A stretch of 9,311 bases of DNA from CANHEE01 sp043777755 (GTDB taxonomy: Bacteria; Bacteroidota; Bacteroidia; Chitinophagales; Saprospiraceae), in contig JAYWHK010000168.1 in assembly GCA_043777755.1 (NCBI GenBank), positions 1-9,311 on the forward strand, given 5' to 3'. A program made the position numbers and the translations under genes. How positions within the stretch are numbered: position 1 is the stretch's first letter; every line of letters starts with the position of its first letter. Shown here piece after piece: positions 1 through 5,574 of this stretch. The notes below the pieces were generated by a model. That model saw nothing but the letters and a program-made list of their open reading frames with translations. It ran no database searches and was not told the DNA's origin.

Positions 1-1
1 A

Positions 2-79
2 TGATTTATCATGAAATACGTATAATAAAATCTTGATTTATCATGAAAATCAGTCTAATCAGTGTTCTAATCCTATATC
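2..79. repeat. Degenerate ATC-phased repeat at the left edge
   Basis: The 15-mer TGATTTATCATGAAA occurs identically at 2-16 and 34-48, separated by 17 bases. AATCAGT follows twice (48-54 and 57-63), and TCTAATC occurs twice (54-60 and 66-72). The trinucleotide ATC recurs at 8, 30, 40, 49, 58, 70 and 77, so much of the stretch looks like a short unit of roughly 9-12 bases starting with ATC. No reading frame crosses it. It lies just beyond the terminator of the minus-strand gene and may continue outside the window. Its nature is unknown: a decayed tandem repeat or an intergenic repeat family are both possible. The repeats are visible in the sequence; the classification is inference. Confidence 0.5.
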
Positions 80-92
80 GTTTGTCAGGATT

Positions 93-117
93 TAAAAACG
101 GGATTTCATCCCGTTTT
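93..117 (-). terminator. Hairpin terminator of the minus-strand gene
   Basis: Bases 95-104 (AAAACGGGAT) and 108-117 (ATCCCGTTTT) form a perfect 10-bp stem around the 3-base loop 105-107. Read on the minus strand, the hairpin lies about 30 bases after the stop codon at 147 and runs into TTTTT, which is the usual form of an intrinsic terminator. A compact GC-centred hairpin next to repeated DNA could also be a single repetitive palindrome. Confidence 0.65.
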
Positions 118-146
118 ATGTGTACAAGAACAATTTAACATTATTT

Positions 147-803
147 TTATTTTATTTTCTTATAAACTTCCTTCATTTTGCTACAAATATGCTCCAAAAC
201 AGCAAATAAATCGAAAATGTCAGGTGATGTAATATCATAGGCTAAACTCACTGCATACTTTTTCCCTACGAGTTGCACCAAAAACCAGTTGCGACCATTG
301 ACATAAATACCATAAATGTCTTCTTCTGATTCATTGACAGCTTGTGCCGCTACCATAGCGATAAGCAACTGACCCAACGGGTCATTGTCTCGGTTTTTTT
401 CAGGCTTGTATTCATGTAAAAAGAAATGCGGAAATTCAGGAATCTGTCGTCCTCGAGCCAACATCCATTCTACTTTTCCATTTGTAATTTTAGTGTTATT
501 GTCATACGCCACTGACATTGGGCGTTGCATAAATACATTGTAATATTCATTTGAAAAATCCACCAAGGTCAAATACGGACTGATAAACAAAAACTTATAT
601 TCGTCTTCATTCCAGCCATCTATTAAATCCAAAGCCTTTAAGCGGTACTTTTCAATTGTTTTACGGTGTTCATGGTTTGAAGCCAGTTTAAAGTCTTTCA
701 AACTTTCTAAAAAAGGCAAAGTACGCAATTTTTTGATACCGAAAGCCTTTTCAACTTCCTCAGCTTGCCAATCATTAAACGATTTATTAGGAATTTTTCT
801 CAT
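147..803 (-). CDS. Hypothetical protein with PD-(D/E)XK nuclease-like features (218 aa)
   Basis: I do not recognise a named gene. The product is a soluble 218-residue protein with no signal peptide or membrane segment. Its central part resembles a PD-(D/E)XK nuclease core: an acidic residue in KVEWMLARG (Glu112), about 19 residues later HEYKPE (Glu131-Tyr-Lys133, matching the E-x-K half of the motif), then the helix-like GQLLIAMVAAQ (144-154) with Gln145 and Gln154, and a strand-like stretch GIYVNGRNWFLVQL. The first acidic position is Glu rather than the usual Asp. The ATG at 801-803 was chosen over the upstream ATG at 878 because a promoter-like box lies between them at 834-842. It would start transcription near 829, so the longer form would not be in the mRNA, and its extra 25 residues (rich in Phe, Asn and Leu) look non-coding. 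The gene stands alone, divergent from msrBA, with its own terminator. No methylase, toxin or antitoxin partner is visible. Coding status is fairly sure; nuclease activity is inference. Confidence 0.8.
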   Translation of the reverse strand: MRKIPNKSFNDWQAEEVEKAFGIKKLRTLPFLESLKDFKLASNHEHRKTIEKYRLKALDLIDGWNEDEYKFLFISPYLTLVDFSNEYYNVFMQRPMSVAYDNNTKITNGKVEWMLARGRQIPEFPHFFLHEYKPEKNRDNDPLGQLLIAMVAAQAVNESEEDIYGIYVNGRNWFLVQLVGKKYAVSLAYDITSPDIFDLFAVLEHICSKMKEVYKKIK

Positions 804-833
804 TTTAAAATTATTTTGCTGAAAAATATTAGT

Positions 834-842
834 GCAAAGATA
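834..842 (-). promoter_or_regulatory. -7-like promoter box for the minus-strand gene
   Basis: The minus strand reads TATCTTTGC here, an exact match to the Bacteroidota -7 consensus TAnnTTTG followed by the often seen C. It lies about 31 bases before the chosen start codon at 803. No TTTG -33 box is found at the usual spacing; the nearest TTTTG (876-880 region) is about 33 bases away, which is too far. Confidence 0.5.
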
Positions 843-914
843 AAGATTTTTTGTAAAAATAAATAAAAAATTAAACAAAACAAGCCCTGAGATAGTTTTC
901 TAATAAGCAAATTG

Positions 915-922
915 TATTTTTG
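915..922 (+). promoter_or_regulatory. -7-like promoter box for msrBA
   Basis: TATTTTTG matches the Bacteroidota -7 consensus TAnnTTTG. Transcription from it would begin near 929 and give a leader of about 120 bases that contains the whole REPIN-like repeat at 950-1045. No clear -33 TTTG is present. The box is AT-rich, so a chance match is possible. It is about 73 bases from the divergent box at 834-842. Confidence 0.4.
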
Positions 923-949
923 TCTTAAAATTAAAAAAAATGGTAAAAC

Positions 950-1045
950 TTAGGTAGCATGAGCTTTAGCTCGTGATAAAATACATTTTACCGTTTCAAT
1001 ATTCAACGAGCTAAAGCTCATTTTACCTACAACTCTAAGTTTTTA
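950..1045. repeat. REPIN-like inverted-repeat element, copy A (96 bp)
   Basis: Left arm 951-974 and right arm 1006-1029 are 24 bases each and complementary at 22 positions, with a 31-base loop. Each arm contains the small palindrome GAGCTTTAGCTC. The left arm is preceded by GTAG (954-957), the tetranucleotide that marks REP sequences in known REP/RAYT systems. The pair of inverted palindromes therefore has the form of a REP doublet (REPIN/BIME). Beyond the right arm, CTCTAAGTTTTTA (1033-1045) is shared with the second copy at 7923-8034, so it belongs to the element. No transposase is encoded, so mobilisation would need a RAYT-type enzyme in trans. The element ends only 5 bases before the msrBA start codon and would form a hairpin in its leader. 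The repeat is seen directly; the REPIN assignment is inference. Confidence 0.75.
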
Positions 1046-1050
1046 TAAAA

Positions 1051-2151
1051 ATGAATAAAATAATCTTATTTTTCTTAGCGATTAGCTTTGCAAGTTGCGC
1101 TCAAATTAACAAACCGCAAATTTCCAATACTACTACGAATACAAGTAGCAGCAGTTCCCAAACCGCAGTTTTACTTGATACATCTTGGACAGAAAGAGTC
1201 GTCAAGACTGATGCTGAATGGAAAAAAATATTGACTAAAGAACAATACCATATTGCTCGGGAACAAGGCACGGAACGACCTTTTACAAGCGAACACTACG
1301 AAAATCACGAAGACGGCGTGTTTATTTGTGTCGCTTGTAACAATCCTTTGTTTTCCTCCGAAACAAAATTTAATTCTGGAACAGGCTGGCCTTCCTATTA
1401 CGCACCATATTCTTCTAAAAGTTTGAATGTTGCTGCCGATAATTCTTTGGGTATGAGCCGTGACGAGATTGCTTGCAAACGCTGTGATGCACACTTAGGT
1501 CATGTTTTTAATGATGGTCCCAAGCCAACAGGATTGCGCTATTGCATTGATGGCATTGGATTAAAATTTATTCCTAAAAACGCTATCACTTCTACTAATC
1601 AAAGTCCAACAAATACCAACAGCGAAGCTGTAGCTGTTTTTGCAGGTGGTTGTTTTTGGTGTGAAGAAACTATTTTTGAAAGTATTAAAGGAGTTCGAGA
1701 AGTGATTTCTGGTTATGCGGGTGGTAAGGAAAAAAAGCCCAATTATAAAGATGTTGGCGCAGGGAAAACGGGTCATGCAGAAGCATTTGAAGTCTATTAT
1801 GACCCTGCGAAAGTAAGTTTCAAAGACTTGGTTCGTGTTTATTTCGCTTCAATTGACCCAACGAGAGTGAACGGACAGGGGCCTGACAACGGCACTCAAT
1901 ACCGTAGTATTGCTTTTTATAAAAATGAAAATGAAAAAATAATAATTGAGGAAGCCATCGCAAATCTTTCAAAATCAGGCAATTACAAAAAACCAATTGC
2001 TGTGGAAGTAAAACCTTTTGAGTTTTTTGTCTTGGGTGAAGATTACCATCAAAACTATGTGAAACTGCACCCCGAAAATCCTTACGTGCAAAGTGAGAGT
2101 TTGCCAAGGAGAAAAAGAACTTTAGAACAAGTGAAGGATTTGATTAAATAA
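1051..2151 (+). CDS. Lipoprotein methionine sulfoxide reductase, MsrB-MsrA fusion (366 aa)
   Basis: This enzyme reduces both epimers of methionine sulfoxide in oxidised proteins: MsrB acts on the R form and MsrA on the S form. The N-terminus is a lipoprotein signal with a lipobox ending FASC, so Cys16 would be lipidated and the enzyme would face the periplasm. No acidic surface-export signal follows the Cys. A Ser/Thr/Asn-rich tether (about 20-42) leads to the MsrB domain (about 47-176), with zinc ligands Cys93, Cys96, Cys142 and Cys145 and catalytic Cys165 in RYCIDGIGLKF. A short Asn/Thr/Ser linker (177-191) joins the MsrA domain (about 192-345), with catalytic Cys201 in GCFWC. Thr111 occupies the usual MsrB resolving-Cys site (NSGTGWPS). 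MsrA has no cysteine after 204, so Cys204 of GCFWC is the likely resolving residue. The start is supported by the complete signal peptide. The gene stands alone between a REPIN-like leader and a terminator. Confidence 0.95.
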   Translation: MNKIILFFLAISFASCAQINKPQISNTTTNTSSSSSQTAVLLDTSWTERVVKTDAEWKKILTKEQYHIAREQGTERPFTSEHYENHEDGVFICVACNNPLFSSETKFNSGTGWPSYYAPYSSKSLNVAADNSLGMSRDEIACKRCDAHLGHVFNDGPKPTGLRYCIDGIGLKFIPKNAITSTNQSPTNTNSEAVAVFAGGCFWCEETIFESIKGVREVISGYAGGKEKKPNYKDVGAGKTGHAEAFEVYYDPAKVSFKDLVRVYFASIDPTRVNGQGPDNGTQYRSIAFYKNENEKIIIEEAIANLSKSGNYKKPIAVEVKPFEFFVLGEDYHQNYVKLHPENPYVQSESLPRRKRTLEQVKDLIK

Positions 2152-2172
2152 TTTTTTTCTAAAAAAAATAAG

Positions 2173-2214
2173 AAATGTTACAAAAGGCAGGATGTCATTT
2201 GTAACATTTTTTTT
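2173..2214 (+). terminator. Intrinsic terminator of msrBA
   Basis: AAATGTTACAAA (2173-2184) pairs perfectly with TTTGTAACATTT (2198-2209). Inside it, after one A-A mismatch, GGCA (2186-2189) pairs with TGTC (2193-2196, one G-T) around the loop GGA. The hairpin starts about 21 bases after the msrBA stop and ends in eight T residues (2207-2214). Confidence 0.8.
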
Positions 2215-2680
2215 GTAGCACTAACTGATAACAATATTGTACAATAAAAATAGAATAAACAAAAAAATAACAAACCACTTTGTCATTTTACAATATATTT
2301 TATTTTCGCTAAAAAAGCGAACAATGTACATTTCTTATCTATTGCGGCTAAATATCATTTTTTTTAGATAACTTATTCATTATCAGTATATAAGAGTGCT
2401 TATGTGTGCTAAAATGGTATTTTGTTTTAAAAAAGAAGAATTAAAGTAAATATCTTTCTAAAAAAATAATTTATACAAAATTTTATATAGATTTATAAAA
2501 TATCAAATATATGTTATAACTTTACAGAATAATTATTATTTGTTTTTTTATCAAGATTTAAATCATTGATTTTCAGCAATTTATAAAATTGCTAAAAATA
2601 TAATTAATAATTCATCTACTACGGGAATCCATGGAAACGTGACTGACTAACCAACATTTTATAAAGAATTTTTTTTGATT
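2215..2680. other. AT-rich intergenic leader of the TonB receptor gene
   Basis: This 466-base stretch has no open reading frame of note on either strand. Small hairpins are visible: TTCGCT/AGCGAA at 2305-2321, and AGCAATTT/AAATTGCT at 2575-2593 with loop ATA. No exact TAnnTTTG box was found on the plus strand. TATCTTTC (2451-2458) and TAACTTTA (2517-2524) each differ by one base and lack a properly spaced TTTG, so the receptor promoter is unresolved. A less AT-rich island at about 2615-2655 (CTACTACGGGAATCC, then TGGAAACGTGACTGAC) stands out just before the gene. It could be an operator or a structured leader, but I do not recognise it as a known riboswitch. Confidence 0.4.
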
Positions 2681-5518
2681 ATGAAAAAATCATACTTATT
2701 TACTCTATTTCTCTTTTTGGGCTTTTTTGCCAACGCACAAGTCACTGTTTTAAAAGGTGAAATTAAAGATTCAAAGACAGGAGAAACACTAATTGGAGCT
2801 TCTGTATTAGTGAAAGGCACAAGTGAAGCCATCGCTACGGATTACGATGGTAATTTTGAATTAAAAACAAAACAACCATTACCTGTTACATTGGTTATTT
2901 CTTATATTGGCTATACTGCTCAATCTATTGTTGTAAATAACAATAGAGACAGGATAAAAGTCGCACTTAGCGAAGAGGCAAATGTCTTAGGTGAGGTTAC
3001 TGTCATTGAAAGAGGCAAGACTGAAAAGGAAAAAGAAAAACCTATTTCGACAATTACACTTGGGCAAGGTGCAATAAAAGAAGCTGTTTCGGGCTTTTAC
3101 AATACTTTGGGAAATCAAGCTGGTGTAGATTTAACTACTGCAAGTTTGGGTTTTACAGTTATCAACACTCGTGGCTTTAACTCTACTAGTCCTGTACGTT
3201 CACTTCAAATCATTGATGGTGTGGACAATCAAGCACCTGGATTAAATTTTTCTTTGGGTAATTTTTTGGGTGCAAGTGAATTAGATGTCAATAAGGTAGA
3301 GCTTATTGTAGGTGCAAGTTCTGCATTTTATGGACCAAATGCCTTTAATGGTGTGGTTGCGATGGACACTAAAAAGCCATTTTATAGTAAAGGTTTTTCT
3401 GCGAGTGTAAAAAGTGGTGAGCGCAATCTTTTAGAAGTTGCCGCACGCTATGCAGATGTAATAAAAAATAAAGATGGCAAAGATATGCTTGGTTTCAAGT
3501 TTAACCTTTTTCATTTTAGAGCAAATGACTGGACTGCTGAAAACTATGACCCAGTTACAGGTACAAGGACTGGAAAAGAGAATCCTGGTAGATACGATGC
3601 TGTAAACATATATGGAGATGAATACAACGTTTCTGGTGATCAAACAACTGGTGCGCCAACAGAAAAAATAGGCTTGGGTATTTACCATCGTACGGGTTAC
3701 AAAGAAATTGATTTGGTTGATTACAATACAAGAAACTACAAAGCCAATGCGGCAGCTTATTTGCGATTGAACCCTGAAAAAGGAGAGGAATCAGCAGAAC
3801 TGAACTATGGTTTCAATTATGGTAACGGGACGACAGTCTATCAAGGTGATAATCGTTTTAGTTTGAAGAACATCTCATTTCTTCAGCATAAATTAGAATT
3901 AAAAAAGGGTGATAAGTATTTTTTACGTGCTTATACGACAGTGGATAATGCTGGTGACTCTTATGACCCTTATGCTACAGCGATTCGTTTACAAGATCAA
4001 TCATTAACTTCTGGAAAGTGGTATTCTGATTATGTAGATTATTGGCGAGTAAATTTTGATGACAAAGCCATTAAAAAGGGCTATCCGCAAGTAGTGTTTG
4101 AATTAGACAAAGATGGAAATCTTATCTTTCTACCTGACGGAACAATAAAAGGCTCTTTTGACAAAGCAGCAGCGGCCAAATGGTTAGCTGACAACAAAAC
4201 AACATTAGCTGAATGGCATAAAATTGCTGAAACAGAAATTAACAAAAAAAGATTATCCGGCACAATAGAAAATGGAGCTTTCTTAGAGCCTGGCTCAGAA
4301 GCTTTCAAGTCAGCTTTTAAGGCGATAACGTCCACTCCTGCAAATCAAAAAGACGTTGCGGGAACAAAATTCGTAGATCGTTCTGCCTTGTATCACGTAC
4401 ATGGAGAGCGCAAGTTTGAACCTGCATTTACAGATGAAATAGTAGTAGGTGCTAATTATCGCTTATATACGCCTATTTCTGATGGTACAATTTTTTACGA
4501 TACAGCGGGCGTCAAAATCAGAAACTCAGAATACGGTGTTTATGCAGGATTTAAGAAAAAATTACAGAACGGACGATTTACAATCAATGGAACAATGCGT
4601 GTAGATAAAAACCAAAATTTTGGCTTTTTACCTTCGCCAGCGGCTTCGATGGTATGGAATCCAAAGAAAAATACTTATTTCCGTTTTTCATTCTCGTCAG
4701 CGATTCGTAACCCAACATTGAGTGATCAATACCTAAACCTTAATGTAGGTAGAGCTATTTTGTCTGGTAATCTTGATGGTAGAAAAAATATGATTACTGT
4801 ACCTTCATTTATTGATTACCTTGCAAGTGGCTATATAAAACCACTTATTCGCTTTGATATTGCAGGTGTTCGCCCAGAAAATGTCAGAACAGGTGAAGTT
4901 GGTGTCAGAACAACCATTGGCAAAAAGTGCTTTATTGATGCAGGTTACTATTACAGCGCATACAAAAATTTTATTGGTTATAATATTGCTATTTCGGCAG
5001 ATACCTCAGGAGATAAAATATTAAAAAATATCCAAGCCTATCGTTTTGCAACCAATTCATTGAAAACAGTTACAACACAAGGTTTAGCGATAGGAATAGA
5101 CTATTATCAAAGCGAAAAATTCTCTTATAACGCAAATTATAGCTGGAATAAACTCATCAAAACAGATGAAAATGATCCAATTATTCCAGCATTTAATACA
5201 CCAGAACACAAATTCAATGTAGGACTTACTGGTCGTAAACTTAAAATAAAATCAAAAGATGAGAATGAGTTCGGTTTCCGTGTAAATTACAAATGGGTAC
5301 AAGGCTTCACCTTTGATGGTTCTCCACAATTTTCGGGAGATATTCCTTCTTATGGATTGTTAGATGTACAAGTAAATTATTCTATTGCAAAACAAAATCT
5401 AATCTTAAAATTAGGTGCTTCAAATGTTTTAAGAAACTTACACTACGAAGTATATGGAGGACCACTTGTTGGTCGTTTGGGCTATATAAGTTTGTTGTAT
5501 AATTTCCAGAAAAAATAA
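2681..5518 (+). CDS. TonB-dependent outer-membrane receptor (945 aa)
   Basis: This is an outer-membrane beta-barrel that imports a ligand using energy passed from TonB. A Sec signal peptide (1-19, ending FFANA before Gln20) is followed by a carboxypeptidase-regulatory-like domain (about 23-105, with GEIKDSKTGETLIGASVLVKGT and ISYIGYTAQSIVV). The plug (about 118-235) includes TRGFNSTSPVRSLQIIDGVD and VELIVGASSAFYGPNAFNGVV, both typical of the family. The rest is the barrel, closing with GRLGYISLLYNFQKK. Residues about 460-565 form a Lys/Ala-rich, partly helical insertion, probably a long extracellular loop. The ATG at 2681 was chosen because the signal peptide begins there; a TTG two codons upstream (2675) is in frame but unnecessary. 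The T9SS-exported gene starts 56 bases downstream with no terminator between, so the two are probably co-transcribed. No SusD-like gene is present and the plug lacks clear SusC hallmarks. The ligand cannot be read from the sequence. Confidence 0.92.
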   Translation: MKKSYLFTLFLFLGFFANAQVTVLKGEIKDSKTGETLIGASVLVKGTSEAIATDYDGNFELKTKQPLPVTLVISYIGYTAQSIVVNNNRDRIKVALSEEANVLGEVTVIERGKTEKEKEKPISTITLGQGAIKEAVSGFYNTLGNQAGVDLTTASLGFTVINTRGFNSTSPVRSLQIIDGVDNQAPGLNFSLGNFLGASELDVNKVELIVGASSAFYGPNAFNGVVAMDTKKPFYSKGFSASVKSGERNLLEVAARYADVIKNKDGKDMLGFKFNLFHFRANDWTAENYDPVTGTRTGKENPGRYDAVNIYGDEYNVSGDQTTGAPTEKIGLGIYHRTGYKEIDLVDYNTRNYKANAAAYLRLNPEKGEESAELNYGFNYGNGTTVYQGDNRFSLKNISFLQHKLELKKGDKYFLRAYTTVDNAGDSYDPYATAIRLQDQSLTSGKWYSDYVDYWRVNFDDKAIKKGYPQVVFELDKDGNLIFLPDGTIKGSFDKAAAAKWLADNKTTLAEWHKIAETEINKKRLSGTIENGAFLEPGSEAFKSAFKAITSTPANQKDVAGTKFVDRSALYHVHGERKFEPAFTDEIVVGANYRLYTPISDGTIFYDTAGVKIRNSEYGVYAGFKKKLQNGRFTINGTMRVDKNQNFGFLPSPAASMVWNPKKNTYFRFSFSSAIRNPTLSDQYLNLNVGRAILSGNLDGRKNMITVPSFIDYLASGYIKPLIRFDIAGVRPENVRTGEVGVRTTIGKKCFIDAGYYYSAYKNFIGYNIAISADTSGDKILKNIQAYRFATNSLKTVTTQGLAIGIDYYQSEKFSYNANYSWNKLIKTDENDPIIPAFNTPEHKFNVGLTGRKLKIKSKDENEFGFRVNYKWVQGFTFDGSPQFSGDIPSYGLLDVQVNYSIAKQNLILKLGASNVLRNLHYEVYGGPLVGRLGYISLLYNFQKK

Positions 5519-5574
5519 TGTATTAATTTTTTAATTCTTTAATAATTTTTTAAACTAAACGTTTCATTTTTAAT

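Noticed and set aside
2..48. End of a CRISPR array
   Set aside because: The shared unit is only 15 bases with a 17-base gap, the next units differ in length, and no cas gene is present.
804..878. Longer N-terminus of the minus-strand gene starting at 878
   Set aside because: A good -7 promoter box lies inside this stretch, downstream of that ATG, and the 25 extra residues look like translated AT-rich spacer.
940..957. Mini-ORF MVKLR in the msrBA leader, in frame with msrBA
   Set aside because: It is only five codons with no start signal, and its stop falls in the repeat element; msrBA has its own complete signal peptide at 1051.
2305..2321. Terminator hairpin TTCGCT/AGCGAA
   Set aside because: The stem is only 6 bp and no T-run follows on either strand; the msrBA terminator is already present at 2173-2214.
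2615..2655. Known riboswitch (cobalamin, TPP or SAM type) before the receptor gene
   Set aside because: None of the conserved core motifs of those classes is recognisable.
2675..2680. TTG start for the TonB receptor two codons before the ATG
   Set aside because: The ATG at 2681 begins a standard MKK-type signal peptide, and the TTG adds nothing.
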